A stretch of 64,000 nucleotides of DNA from Kribbella sindirgiensis (GTDB taxonomy: Bacteria > Actinomycetota > Actinomycetes > Propionibacteriales > Kribbellaceae), in NCBI RefSeq assembly GCF_004331435.1, contig NZ_SJKA01000003.1, forward strand, positions 186,001 through 250,000. Direction: 5' to 3'. This document shows, piece after piece, positions 9,884 to 18,016 of the stretch. The translations under genes and the position numbers were made by a program. The number at the start of each line of letters is the position of its first letter. The stretch's first letter is position 1. Below the pieces are notes generated by a model. The model was given only the letters and a program-made list of their open reading frames with translations, was not told the DNA's origin and made no database searches.

Positions 9884-11196
9884 CAACCTGCCTCCTCGAC
9901 CGCGCCGGTGATCGCGGCGCCGATGGCGGCGATGTCCTCGTCGGTGCAGACGTACGGCGGCATCGTGTAGACGAGATCGCGGAACGGCCGCACCCAGACC
10001 CCACGGCCCAACGCGGCCTCGGTCAGCCGGGGCAGATCCACCGGTCCACCGAGCTGTACGACGCCGACCGCGCCGAGCACCCGTACGTCTTTCACGCCCG
10101 GCAACTCCCGCGCCGGAGCTAGCCCCGACGAGAGCCCCGCGGAGAGTGCAGCCACCCGAGAAGCCCAGTCCTGGGACAACAGCAGGTCGATCGAAGCCAG
10201 CGCGACCGTGCAGGCGAGAGGGTTCGCCATGAAGGTAGGACCGTGCATCAACGCACCGCCCGGCCCGTTCGAGACGGTGTGCGCGACGTCCGTCGTACAC
10301 AACATCGCCGCCAGCGTCAGGTACCCACCGGTCAGCGCCTTGCCGACGCACAGGATGTCGGGGTCGACGCCCGCGTGCTCGGACGCGAACAGCGTGCCGG
10401 TGCGGCCGAAGCCGGTGGCGATCTCGTCGAAGATCAGCAGGAACCCGTGCCGGTCGGCGAGCTCGCGGAGCACGCGCAGGCAGGCGGGGCTGTACGGGTA
10501 CATGCCGCCCGCGCCCTGCAGGACCGGTTCGACGATGATGCCCGCGATCTCACCCGCGTGCCGCTCGGCCAGTACTGCCAACTCGTCGGCCCAGGACTGC
10601 AGCTCGGGGTCGTCGGCCGGCCTGTCGAAGCCGGCGGGCGGTTGCGGGCCGAACACCTGCTCCTTGAGCGCGCCGGTGAACAGCGAATGCATTCCGTTGA
10701 CCGGGTCGCACACGCTCATCGGCGCGAACGTGTCGCCGTGGTACCCGCCACGAACGGTCAGCATCCGCGTCCGCCCATGGTTGCCGCGCGCAACCTGGTA
10801 CTGCAGCGCGAGCTTGATCGCCACCTCGACCGAGACGGACCCCGAGTCGCAGAAGAACACGTGCCGCAGCGGATCCGGCGTGATCTCCACCAGCCGCTCG
10901 CCCAGCCGGACCGCGGGTTCGTGGGTGAGCCCACCGAACATCACGTGACTGAACTCGTCCACCTGACGCTTCAGCGCGGCGTCCAGCACCGGGTTCCGGT
11001 AGCCGTGGATCATGCACCACCAGGAGGCCATCGCGTCGATCGCCTCGACCGTCCCGCCCGCACCGTCGTCCAGCTGAAGCCGTACGCCGTCCGCACCCCG
11101 AACCAGCCGCACCGGCGAAGGGTCGGTCAGCGACGAGTACGGATGCCAGAGCAACTCCGCGTCCCGCTGTATCCACTCACTGACCGACTGTGACAC
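9883..11196 (-). CDS. bioA: Adenosylmethionine-8-amino-7-oxononanoate aminotransferase
   Basis: BioA transfers the amino group of S-adenosylmethionine to KAPA, giving 7,8-diaminopelargonate, with PLP. The 437-residue protein has the BioA start [12 protein letters not shown], the substrate-binding [30 protein letters not shown] and the PLP lysine region [18 protein letters not shown]. The GTG at 11196 follows GGAGGAG. It is the first gene of bioA-bioF-bioD-P450. I see no recognisable biotin repressor (BirA or BioQ) operator in the 87 bases upstream. Confidence 0.97.
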   Translation of the reverse strand: MSQSVSEWIQRDAELLWHPYSSLTDPSPVRLVRGADGVRLQLDDGAGGTVEAIDAMASWWCMIHGYRNPVLDAALKRQVDEFSHVMFGGLTHEPAVRLGERLVEITPDPLRHVFFCDSGSVSVEVAIKLALQYQVARGNHGRTRMLTVRGGYHGDTFAPMSVCDPVNGMHSLFTGALKEQVFGPQPPAGFDRPADDPELQSWADELAVLAERHAGEIAGIIVEPVLQGAGGMYPYSPACLRVLRELADRHGFLLIFDEIATGFGRTGTLFASEHAGVDPDILCVGKALTGGYLTLAAMLCTTDVAHTVSNGPGGALMHGPTFMANPLACTVALASIDLLLSQDWASRVAALSAGLSSGLAPARELPGVKDVRVLGAVGVVQLGGPVDLPRLTEAALGRGVWVRPFRDLVYTMPPYVCTDEDIAAIGAAITGAVEEAG

Positions 11197-11283
11197 CGCG
11201 CTCCTCCATCCTGAGGATTCACCACGGTAATCGCTCCCCCCGCCGGCCGCCGCCGCAGGTAGGCCAGATGTGACCAGCGCCTC

Positions 11284-11487
11284 TCAGACCCCGTGCTCGT
11301 TGGTCGGGCGGCGCGTCCGCCCCTTGAAGCTGGCCACGATGTTCCCCTGCGAATCGTTGACCACGCCGTTGTCGACGCCGCCTTGCCGGGCGGCCTTCCT
11401 GGCGTCGCGGCCCTTCAATGTGCCGCCGTTCGCCGCGGTAGCAGCCCTCTTCACCGGTTTGGATTCTTTCTTGCCGTACTTCGCCAT
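11284..11487 (-). CDS. Small Lys/Gly-rich basic protein (MAKYGKK type)
   Basis: A 67-residue basic protein starting MAKYGKKESKPVKRAATAAN and containing NGGTLKGRDARKAARQGG and DSQGNIVASFKGR. I chose the ATG at 11487 because the longer frame upstream overlaps the zeta-toxin gene and reads as noise. The first residues resemble those of two small basic genes 1.5-1.8 kb away (MPNYGSKDSK at 13005, MAHYNQKGRK at 13235). It lies 14 bases after the stop of the zeta-like toxin gene on the same strand and could be its cotranscribed third gene. The function is unknown; such composition suits a nucleic-acid-associated or stress-related disordered protein. Confidence 0.6.
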   Translation of the reverse strand: MAKYGKKESKPVKRAATAANGGTLKGRDARKAARQGGVDNGVVNDSQGNIVASFKGRTRRPTNEHGV

Positions 11488-11501
11488 CGCCCCACCAATC
11501 G

Positions 11502-12443
11502 CTAGAACGCGGTACCAGCCTTTGCGATATGCAACGTAACGGCGTCGGGGTGCACCCGGGGGCGGCCCATGGCGGTGACGGCTCGAACACCCTCGACTGC
11601 CTCGTCGCGGATCCACTGCACCGGTGCAGCCATCCCCAGGGGCTCGACCTGTGCCACCGACTCCAGGAAGTAGCGCGATTCCAGGATGGTCCATGCACGG
11701 TCCCGCTCCCAGGTGATCGCGTCGGCGGTCCGGGCCGGCTGCTGCCAGTCCGCACCGGCCTCGCGCTGGTTGCCGTACACCAGCTCGCCGTCCGCACGCA
11801 GTACGCCGACGCGATCGGCCCACTGCCCCGCGTCGACCAGCTCGGCCGCCCGCAGTACGCCCGTGTAGCCGGCGTCGTGGGCGCTCTGCTCGACGAACCG
11901 GCCGAAGCCGAACTTCTCCAGCGACCGGATGTGCCGCTCCAGGATGCCCAGCCGGCTGCGGGCCTCGTGCACCGCGAGCAGGGCGACCTCGACCTGGTAC
12001 CCAGCCGCCTTGAACCGCTCCGCGGACTCGGCGAACGCGTCCGGGTCGGCAAGCTCGGTCTCGACGATCACGTCGTACCGCTCCCGGATGACCAGCTCTT
12101 CGGCCTGGGCGAGCCAGCGCCGGCCGTCGGCGGCGACGTACCGCCCGGCCGCCGGGGGGACGTCGGTGATCGGCTCGTAGAACTTCGGGTGGTACGGCTC
12201 GTAGGTCAGCGCGCTGAGCACGAGCGGACGTCCGCGGCGCCGCAGGACCGCCTTCACCAGGGCGGTGATCGAGGCCTTGCCGTCACCCGGCTGCCCGCCG
12301 ACGAACACGACGATCGGCTGCTCCTGCGGTACGCCGCTCAGCTGGTCGGGAACGATCCGCTCGCGGAAGATCCGCGCGTTCTCGGCTTCGTCGAGCTGGT
12401 GCTGGTTCTCAGTGGTTGCCCCCGGCCCCCATGGTGCGGTCAC
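11502..12443 (-). CDS. Zeta-toxin-like P-loop kinase
   Basis: A 313-residue P-loop protein of the zeta-toxin/PezT family. Members phosphorylate UDP-N-acetylglucosamine or related sugars and are neutralised by a partner protein. Family landmarks: VFVGGQPGDGKASITALV (Walker A), YHPKFYEPI, YDVIVETEL, then a GYQVEVALLAV strand and LGILERH. Two positions look altered: Walker A reads GKAS rather than GK[S/T], and the base Asp that normally precedes the HP motif by six residues is Leu here (LTYEPYHP). The GTG at 12443 sits 7 bases after the stop of the acidic gene and behind an AGGGGG ribosome site, giving a typical antitoxin-toxin order. It may be a conventional, a degenerate or a repurposed toxin. 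Confidence 0.75.
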   Translation of the reverse strand: MTAPWGPGATTENQHQLDEAENARIFRERIVPDQLSGVPQEQPIVVFVGGQPGDGKASITALVKAVLRRRGRPLVLSALTYEPYHPKFYEPITDVPPAAGRYVAADGRRWLAQAEELVIRERYDVIVETELADPDAFAESAERFKAAGYQVEVALLAVHEARSRLGILERHIRSLEKFGFGRFVEQSAHDAGYTGVLRAAELVDAGQWADRVGVLRADGELVYGNQREAGADWQQPARTADAITWERDRAWTILESRYFLESVAQVEPLGMAAPVQWIRDEAVEGVRAVTAMGRPRVHPDAVTLHIAKAGTAF

Positions 12444-12450
12444 GATCCCC

Positions 12451-12810
12451 CTACGCCTCGTCGTCCGACTCGTCCTCGTCGTCCGAGTCCTCATCGTCCG
12501 ACTCGTCCTCGTCGTCATCGTCGTCGTCCTCGAGGAGCTTTTCGGCATCCTCGAGGAGGCTCTCGGTCGCGCGGGTGTCCAGCGGGATGAGTTCCTGCGC
12601 TCGCGTCGCCCAGGACAGTTGCTCCGATCGCCCGAGCTCGATGGCGCCGGTGTCCGGCTCGTCGGACTGTTCCTCGGTCGCGATCGACTGCGAGTAGAAG
12701 CCGATCGACTGCCGAACCCCCTCGAGCACGGTCTCGTACCCGATCGCCCGCGGCGTCGTCCAGGTCGCCTGACCGAGTTCGGCGAGAACGTTGACAGCGA
12801 CGTTGACCAC
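12451..12810 (-). CDS. Small protein with very acidic tail, putative antitoxin
   Basis: A 119-residue protein with a GTG start, immediately upstream of and probably coupled to the zeta-like gene. Residues 1-90 look folded (IGYETVLEGVRQSIGFYSQS, SWATRAQELIPLDTRATESL). The last ~27 residues are almost all Asp, Glu and Ser, starting LLEDDDDDDEDES. The position and size suit an antitoxin; epsilon-type antitoxins are similar in size, but I see no clear sequence match. An acidic tail could mimic nucleic acid or bind the basic partner proteins nearby. Function is inferred from position only. Confidence 0.65.
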   Translation of the reverse strand: MVNVAVNVLAELGQATWTTPRAIGYETVLEGVRQSIGFYSQSIATEEQSDEPDTGAIELGRSEQLSWATRAQELIPLDTRATESLLEDAEKLLEDDDDDDEDESDDEDSDDEDESDDEA

Positions 12811-13004
12811 ACACGAACTTTATCCGACGTTCTAGGTCACATCCGCCCGCACGCACATCCGACTGAACGGCACGTGAACCCCGGCCGCGGTTATGTTTCC
12901 AAAACGCCGAACCGGAGGGGAACCAGTTGCCGGATCGCGGCGTCTGCTTCTGCACAACGACAGCGCCGAGCCGCCCGCGGCTCGCAGCCAGGAGGGGTCA
13001 CAGC

Positions 13005-13160
13005 ATGCCGAACTACGGCAGCAAGGACAGCAAGGGCAAGGGCAGCGGCAAGACCGACAAGGGCTCGGGGTCGAAGGGCAAGGGCGACATGCCGGTCCTC
13101 TACCCGACCACACACCGGCCGGGCAAGAGCGGCGGCAAGGGCCAAGGCCAGGGCCGCTAG
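13005..13160 (+). CDS. Small Lys/Gly-rich protein (MPNYGSK type)
   Basis: A 51-residue protein starting MPNYGSKDSKGKGSGKTDKG and ending in a GKSGGKGQGQGR tail, with one ordered-looking stretch (DMPVLYPTTHRPG). Too short for most gene finders, but the ATG has an excellent ribosome site (GGAGGGG, 7 bases upstream). The composition is dominated by Lys, Gly and Ser, so it is probably disordered. It is followed 74 bases on by a second gene of similar type with its own Shine-Dalgarno. Function unknown. Confidence 0.65.
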   Translation: MPNYGSKDSKGKGSGKTDKGSGSKGKGDMPVLYPTTHRPGKSGGKGQGQGR

Positions 13161-13234
13161 CCGCTGATCCACACGCGCTGAATCACACACCAACGATCAC
13201 GAGCCGCCGCGAGCGGCGTTAACAGGAGGCACAC

Positions 13235-13444
13235 GTGGCGCATTACAACCAGAAGGGTCGCAAGAACCAGGAGAAGCGCGCTGACAAGCCCGAGCCGGCC
13301 AAGGGCCATCGCGGCAACCAGCGGGAGTCAAACCGTGAGGGGCACGAGGCAGGGGACAAACGCCGCGGCGTCGACAAGGGCGGCGAGAGGGGTGACCAGC
13401 GCCGTACCGGCAATCAGAACAAGCGGGGCGGCCAGAGTAGGTAG
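13235..13444 (+). CDS. Small basic protein (MAHYNQK type)
   Basis: A 69-residue strongly basic protein, MAHYNQKGRKNQEKRADKPE at the start and Arg/Lys/Gly/Gln-rich throughout, with repeated GDKRRG and GDQRRTGNQ-like steps. The GTG start follows a near-perfect AGGAGG. With the 51-residue gene upstream it forms a two-gene unit opposite in direction to the zeta module. The first four residues (M-x-x-Y) recall the neighbouring small proteins. Likely an intrinsically disordered, possibly nucleic-acid-binding protein; no family recognised. Confidence 0.65.
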   Translation: MAHYNQKGRKNQEKRADKPEPAKGHRGNQRESNREGHEAGDKRRGVDKGGERGDQRRTGNQNKRGGQSR

Positions 13445-13461
13445 CACCCCCGCGACACCCG

Positions 13462-13494
13462 GCCGGGGCGACCGTGGAAACGGTGTGCCCCGGC
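13462..13494. terminator. Bidirectional hairpin between convergent genes
   Basis: The arms GCCGGGGC and GCCCCGGC enclose an inner ACCGT/ACGGT pair. It lies between the stop of the small basic gene (13444) and the stop of the miaA-like gene (13505), so it can end both converging transcripts. There is no T-run. Confidence 0.6.
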
Positions 13495-13504
13495 TCGCTC
13501 ATGT

Positions 13505-14587
13505 TCAGCGGCGGCGGGAGCCGCGTCTGGAGGTGGGCTGACCGCTGCGGGCCGGGCGGCCGCCGGTGCGCTTGCCGCCGGAGTTGCCGGACTTGGTCCG
13601 CGTCGGGCGGGATGGTTCGACTGGGCCTTCGAGGGCTTTCCTGACCGCGTTGAACGCGTCGTTGACGTTGCGGGCGGGGCGGACGCCGGTGAGTTTGGGG
13701 ATGGCTGCGCGCTGGCGGCGGGTGTGGACCTGGATGCGGTCGACGACGCGGGTGCGGATCTCGTCGAGGTCCGCGCCGGTCAGGTTCTCCACCGGCTTGC
13801 CGCGGTCCAGGGCGACGTCGAACCATTCGGTGTAGCCGTGCGTGTGGACGACCTGGTTCGGCGACTTCTGTCCGAGGCGCCGATACTGCGCGAGCACGTC
13901 GTACCGCTCGTCGAGGCCGAGGACCTCGTCGCGGAGGCCGAGCTCGACCTGCCGGTCGTACGTCGCGGCGACCCGCTGGTCGATGTCGGCGGCGGGGCGG
14001 TCGACGGAGAACACGACCTGCCGGGTGGCCGCCGTCACGGCCCGCTCCGGATCGTTGCCCATGGCCCGTGCCAACGCGTTCACGATCGCGTCGTAGTTGT
14101 TTTCGTGGATCTTCCCGGCGCCCTTCGGGTCGAGCCGGGTGAGTACGGCGTACGCGTCCTCGGCCATGCTGCGCGGAAAGTCGCGGCGGATCGCGTTCCG
14201 CGCCTCGGCGATCGCGTCGACCTCCCAGCCCTCGAGCAACGAGCGGACGTAGACACTCGTGCCGCCGACGATCACCGGCACGCCGCCAGCCGCCCAGCTC
14301 GCTTCCATCTCCCGGCGAGCCTCGGCGACGAACGTCTCCAGCTCCAGCTTCCGGACCGGCTCGGCGACGTCGATCATCGTGTGCGGGATGCCCCGCATCT
14401 CCTCGGGCGTGGTCTTGCTGGTGCCGATGTCCATGTACCGGTACACCTGCCGCGAGTCCGCCGAGACGACCATCGGCGGCAGCCCGAGCTCGTCCCGGAT
14501 CCGCAGACAGAGATCGACCGACACCGCGGTCTTACCTGCCGACGTCGGCCCGTAGAGAGCGACCAGGAGCCGGGGCACGTCGGGCAT
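13505..14587 (-). CDS. MiaA-family tRNA dimethylallyltransferase-like protein
   Basis: A 360-residue member of the IPP transferase (MiaA) family, which adds a dimethylallyl group to A37 of tRNAs reading UNN codons. The N-terminus has the P-loop LYGPTSAGKTAVSVDL and VSADSRQVYRYMDIGTSK, the family's DSxQxYRxMDIGT motif; PHTMIDVAEP and GVPVIVGGTSVYVRSLLEGW follow. Compared with canonical MiaA (about 300-320 residues) some motifs differ (GGTSVY in place of GG[ST]GLY) and there is a ~40-residue Lys/Arg/Ser/Gly-rich C-terminal tail ending SRRGSRRR. It is not beside miaB or hflX. It may be a second, divergent paralogue, so I give no symbol. Confidence 0.8.
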   Translation of the reverse strand: MPDVPRLLVALYGPTSAGKTAVSVDLCLRIRDELGLPPMVVSADSRQVYRYMDIGTSKTTPEEMRGIPHTMIDVAEPVRKLELETFVAEARREMEASWAAGGVPVIVGGTSVYVRSLLEGWEVDAIAEARNAIRRDFPRSMAEDAYAVLTRLDPKGAGKIHENNYDAIVNALARAMGNDPERAVTAATRQVVFSVDRPAADIDQRVAATYDRQVELGLRDEVLGLDERYDVLAQYRRLGQKSPNQVVHTHGYTEWFDVALDRGKPVENLTGADLDEIRTRVVDRIQVHTRRQRAAIPKLTGVRPARNVNDAFNAVRKALEGPVEPSRPTRTKSGNSGGKRTGGRPARSGQPTSRRGSRRR

Positions 14588-14622
14588 ACCCCAACCCTAG
14601 CCGACCGCGGCGCGGAGCCGAC

Positions 14623-14805
14623 TCAGTCGGCGGTGACCTCTCCGTGGACCGAGCAGCGGGCCGACCAGCCCATCGGGTGGACCTGGACGACCATCCGGCG
14701 ACGGCACGTGCCGCAGTACCTCGGCGGTTCGAGGGCCAGCGCCCGGGCGCAGTCCTCGTGGCCTCCGTCGGCCAGGTCCCGCCCGCATCTGCCGCAGTAC
14801 GTCAT
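14623..14805 (-). CDS. bsaP: Biotin synthase auxiliary protein (BsaP-like)
   Basis: A 60-residue Cys-rich protein whose ATG overlaps the bioB stop (ATGA). Cys4 and Cys7 form a CGRC pair, followed by His16/Cys19, CGTC at 31-34 and Cys51 before the C-terminus, so it can bind a metal or iron-sulfur cluster. The layout (CxxC...HxxC...LEPPRYCxx[21 protein letters not shown]) matches what I recall of the BsaP family, reported for mycobacteria as an accessory needed by their biotin synthase, probably in supplying the sacrificed cluster. The strict coupling to bioB supports this. It could otherwise be called a zinc-ribbon protein of unknown role. Confidence 0.8.
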   Translation of the reverse strand: MTYCGRCGRDLADGGHEDCARALALEPPRYCGTCRRRMVVQVHPMGWSARCSVHGEVTAD

Positions 14806-15797
14806 AGCGTCTTCTGGAGTTCCTTGACCGGCATCTTCAGTTCGGCGAGCAGGTCGAGGTCGGCGGTGGCGGGGCGGCCGAGGGTGGTCAGGTAGTTGCC
14901 GACGATGACCGCGTTGATCCCGCCGAGCAGGCCCTCGCGGGTGCCCAGGTCGCCGAGGGTGAGTTCGCGGCCGCCGGCGTAGCGCAGGACCGTCCGCGGC
15001 ATCGCGAGGCGGAACGCGGCGATGGTGCGCAGCGCGTCCTTGCCGTCCATGATCTCCAGGTCGCCGAACGGCGTACCGGGACGTGGGTTGAGGAAGTTCA
15101 GCGGGACCTCGTGCGGGTCGAGCTCGGCCAGTTGGGCGGCGAGCTCGGCGCGCTGCTCGAGCGACTCACCCATCCCGACCAGGCCGCCGCAGCACAGCTC
15201 CATGCCGGACTCTTTCACCATCAGGCAGGTGTCCCAGCGCTCCTCGAACGAGTGCGTCGTGACGACGTCGCCGAAGTACGACCGGGCGGACTCGAGGTTG
15301 TGGTTGTAGCGGTGCACGCCCCACGACTTCAGTTCGTCGACCTGGTCCTGCGTCAGCATGCCGAGCGAGCACGCGATGTTGATGTCGACCTCGGCGTTGA
15401 TCGCGTCGATCCCGGCCTTCACCTGGCTCATCAGCCGCGGGTCGGGCCCGCGGACCGCGGCGACGATGCAGAACTCGGTGGCGCCGGTCTTCGCGGTCTC
15501 CTTGGCGGCCTCGACGAGTTCGGGGATGTTCAGCCAGACCGCGCGCACCGGCGACGTGAACTGGCCGGACTGGGAGCAGAAGTGGCAGTCCTCGGGGCAG
15601 CCGCCGGTCTTCAGCGAGATGATCCCCTCGACCTCGACCTCCTCGCCGCACCACTTCACCCGGACGTCGTGGGCGAGCGCGAGAAGTTCGGGCAGGCGGT
15701 CGTCCGGCACGGTGAGAACCTCGACCAGTTGCTCCTGGCTCAGCCCGATGCCCTGCTCCAGAACCTGCACACGTGCCACATCCAGGATGTCGCTCAT
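14802..15797 (-). CDS. bioB: Biotin synthase (radical SAM)
   Basis: BioB inserts sulfur into dethiobiotin to make biotin, using a radical-SAM [4Fe-4S] cluster and a sacrificial second cluster. About 331 residues, full length. The SAM cluster motif is [13 protein letters not shown]; auxiliary-cluster and substrate residues lie in [20 protein letters not shown] and [24 protein letters not shown] is near the C-terminus. The gene begins ATGATG; AGGAG lies too close to the first ATG, so I chose the second. The stop overlaps bsaP. It is separated from bioAFD by about 3.6 kb containing the toxin-like module and the miaA-like gene, so biotin synthesis is split into two nearby operons. Confidence 0.97.
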   Translation of the reverse strand: MSDILDVARVQVLEQGIGLSQEQLVEVLTVPDDRLPELLALAHDVRVKWCGEEVEVEGIISLKTGGCPEDCHFCSQSGQFTSPVRAVWLNIPELVEAAKETAKTGATEFCIVAAVRGPDPRLMSQVKAGIDAINAEVDINIACSLGMLTQDQVDELKSWGVHRYNHNLESARSYFGDVVTTHSFEERWDTCLMVKESGMELCCGGLVGMGESLEQRAELAAQLAELDPHEVPLNFLNPRPGTPFGDLEIMDGKDALRTIAAFRLAMPRTVLRYAGGRELTLGDLGTREGLLGGINAVIVGNYLTTLGRPATADLDLLAELKMPVKELQKTL

Positions 15798-15800
15798 CAT

Positions 15801-16188
15801 TCTCCTGCCTCAGCTCAGCGGTCGGCCTCACAGTAGGTCAGGCAGGTACGCCGGGGCTGCGGCGGGCGTCACGTGGAACACATCGAGGCGTTGTGACTCA
15901 CCGCCACTCTCCGCACTCCCCGGGGAAAAGATTTCTGGATTTTCTCCGGAACCTCGTAACCCCCCGTAGACGGGCTCGTTGATGTGTACGAAGGCGGTTA
16001 CCGCAAGGAAGACCGCCACCTGATTACCAAGAGCTACAAAGGCCGATCATTACGATCAGCACGCAGAGTGGTCACAAGGCCTGAAGCCCCTGGAAATCGG
16101 ATGTAAGGTAGTAACCAAGAGCTCGGGTCGCCAGCCATGGTTGGTGACCCGATCCCAAGCGCCGGGCGCCTCACCCCGGCTTGAGTGG
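15801..16188. other. Gap without a convincing gene; possible structured RNA
   Basis: This stretch is visibly less GC-rich than its neighbours and lacks their third-position GC pattern. A 63-codon minus frame (15828-16019) and a 40-codon plus frame (15984-16106) exist, but neither has a ribosome site. At 16123-16148 a hairpin can form (GGGTCGCCAGCC with GGTTGGTGACCC). A very short frame (GTG near 15897, about ten codons including a Cys) precedes bioB on the minus strand and might be a leader peptide. The gap must hold the bioB promoter. Confidence 0.4.
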
Positions 16189-16230
16189 GTCCCTCGGGAA
16201 ACGATTTGGGCGGAAACGTTCCCGAGGGAC
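16189..16230. terminator. Hairpin with 12-bp stem
   Basis: The arms GTCCCTCGGGAA and TTCCCGAGGGAC enclose an 18-base loop. It lies about 90 bases past the stop of the GMC oxidoreductase gene, behind a stronger terminator. It could be a second-chance terminator or part of a structured RNA on the plus strand. Confidence 0.5.
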
Positions 16231-16256
16231 CTGCTCCCTTTTCCGGACCTTTTAGC

Positions 16257-16288
16257 AAAAGCCTCAGCAACTTACTGCTGAGGCTTTT
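16257..16288. terminator. Intrinsic terminator, bidirectional
   Basis: The 13-bp stem AAAAGCCTCAGCA / TGCTGAGGCTTTT has T-runs on both sides, making it a textbook factor-independent terminator in either direction. On the minus strand it lies about 28 bases after the GMC oxidoreductase stop and would end that operon. On the plus strand it would end any RNA made from the gap at 15.8-16.2 kb. Confidence 0.85.
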
Positions 16289-16315
16289 TCATGTGCGCAA
16301 TTTCTCGCTGTTCTG

Positions 16316-18016
16316 TTACGACTCCGTCACAGCCTGTTTCGGGATGATCGGGAGCCGCAGCGCACCGGGCGCATCCGCCGGGACGACCGGATGCTCGGGC
16401 TTCACCGGCTGGATCCGCTGGTACGCCGTGCCGATCGCCGGCCGCGGGTCGTCCGCACCCTTGTTCGGCCAGAACGAGAGCGCCCGCTCGGCCTGCGCGG
16501 TGATCGTCAAGGACGGGTTGACGCCGAGGTTCGCGGAGATGGTCGAGCCGTCGACGATGTGCAGACCGTCGTACCCGTAGACGCGGTGGTACGGATCCAC
16601 GACGCCGGTCTCGGCACTGGAGCCGATCGCGCAGCCGCCGATGAAGTGCGCGGTCATCGGCACGTTGAACGGCTCGCCGATCGTGCCGCCCGGCGTACCG
16701 TTCATCAGCTTCGCCATCCGCCGGACCACCTGGTTCGCGACCGGGATCCAGGACGGGTTCGGGGCGCCGTGACCCTGTTTCGACGTGAGCTTCCACCGGC
16801 CCAGCCGGTCGCGCTTGCCGTACGTCGTGATCGAGTTGTCCGCGGTCTGCATCACCAGCGCGATCACGGTCCGCTCGGACCAGTGCTTCAGGTCGTACAG
16901 CTTGCGGATGTTCTTCCGCTGCACGCCGAGTTCGCGGAGCCAGGTCCGCCAGCGCGGCCTGTCCCCGTCGCCGTCGGTCAGCACGGTCTGCAGCAGCGAC
17001 ATCGCGTTGCTGCCCTTCCCGTACCGCACCGGCTCGATGTGCGTGATGTCGTCGGGGTGGAACGACGACGTGATCGCCACCCCGCGGGTGTAGTCGACGT
17101 CGGTGTCGCGGGAGATGGCGCCGAGCAGCGACTCCGAGTTCGTCCGGGTCAGCACGCCGAGCCGGTCCGACAGCCGGGGCAGCTTGCCCTCGTCGCGCAA
17201 CCGGTGCAGGAGCTTCGCCGTACCGAGCGCCGACGCGGCGAAGACCACCTGTCCCGCGGTGAAGCGCCGGGTCACCTTGCGATGCGACGTACGGCAGGTG
17301 TCGATCGCGTACCCGCCTTCAGGGAGCGGCTCGACCGAGGTGACCGTGGTCAGCGAGTAGACCTCCGCGCCGGCCTTCTCGGCCAGGTAGAGGTAGTTCT
17401 TCGTCAGCGTGTTCTTCGCGTTGTGCCGGCAGCCCGTCATGCACTCGCCGCAGTCGATACAGCCGGTACGCCGGGGGCCCGCGCCGCCGAAGTACGGGTC
17501 GTCGACCTCGACGCCCGGCTCCCCGAAGAAGACACCGACCGGTGTCGGGTGGAACGTCTCCCCGACGCCCATGTCCTCGGCGACCTGCTTCATCACCTTG
17601 TCGGCCGGCGTGAACCCCGGGTACGTCGTGACGCCGAGCATCCGCTTCGCCTGGTCGTAGTACGGCGCCAGCTCGGACTGCCAGTCGGTGATGTGCGCCC
17701 ACTGGCGGTCGGTGTAGAACGCGGGCAACGGTTCGTACAGCGTGTTCGCGTAGACCAGGCTGCCGCCGCCGACCCCGGCGCCGGACAGGATGATCACGTC
17801 GCGCAGCGCGCTGATCCGCTGGATGCCGTACCACCCGAGCTTCGGCGCGAACAGGAACCGCTTCTTGTCCCACGAGTTCTTCGCGAACCCCGCGTCGTCG
17901 AACCGCGCCCCGGCCTCCAGGACCGCGACCCGATAGCCCTTCTCGGTCAGCCGCAGCGCACTCACCGACCCGCCGAAGCCCGACCCGATGATCAGGACGT
18001 CGTAGTCGAACGTCAT
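16316..18016 (-). CDS. GMC oxidoreductase, cholesterol-oxidase (ChoD) like
   Basis: A 566-residue FAD-dependent GMC oxidoreductase similar to mycobacterial ChoD. The FAD motif is at the start (VLIIGSGFGGSVSALRL, residues 7-23), followed by VLEAGARFDD and GAGVGGGSLVYANTL. A Cys cluster CIDCGECMTGC (Cys186, 189, 192, 196) is shared with ChoD-type proteins as I recall them and could bind an iron-sulfur cluster. The C-terminal GMC domain has HFIGGCAIG and GVNPSLTITAQAERAL. The ATG at 18016 overlaps the aldehyde dehydrogenase stop (ATGA), so the longer upstream frame is rejected. The M. tuberculosis counterpart also neighbours guaB3. The true substrate may be a sterol or another alcohol; 'cholesterol oxidase' should be treated as a family name. 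A strong terminator follows. Confidence 0.85.
   Translation of the reverse strand: MTFDYDVLIIGSGFGGSVSALRLTEKGYRVAVLEAGARFDDAGFAKNSWDKKRFLFAPKLGWYGIQRISALRDVIILSGAGVGGGSLVYANTLYEPLPAFYTDRQWAHITDWQSELAPYYDQAKRMLGVTTYPGFTPADKVMKQVAEDMGVGETFHPTPVGVFFGEPGVEVDDPYFGGAGPRRTGCIDCGECMTGCRHNAKNTLTKNYLYLAEKAGAEVYSLTTVTSVEPLPEGGYAIDTCRTSHRKVTRRFTAGQVVFAASALGTAKLLHRLRDEGKLPRLSDRLGVLTRTNSESLLGAISRDTDVDYTRGVAITSSFHPDDITHIEPVRYGKGSNAMSLLQTVLTDGDGDRPRWRTWLRELGVQRKNIRKLYDLKHWSERTVIALVMQTADNSITTYGKRDRLGRWKLTSKQGHGAPNPSWIPVANQVVRRMAKLMNGTPGGTIGEPFNVPMTAHFIGGCAIGSSAETGVVDPYHRVYGYDGLHIVDGSTISANLGVNPSLTITAQAERALSFWPNKGADDPRPAIGTAYQRIQPVKPEHPVVPADAPGALRLPIIPKQAVTES

Noticed and set aside
15828..16019. 63-codon minus-strand frame upstream of bioB
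   Set aside because: No ribosome site, odd composition, and an overlapping plus-strand frame of similar quality; probably chance in a low-GC gap.
16130..16230. c-di-AMP (ydaO-type) riboswitch on the minus strand
   Set aside because: GGGACCCA and GGGGTGA occur in the right order, but the conserved AATC after GGTGA and the CCGAACCCGACAGCT..ACCTCG block are missing, and the next gene (bioB) is not a usual target.
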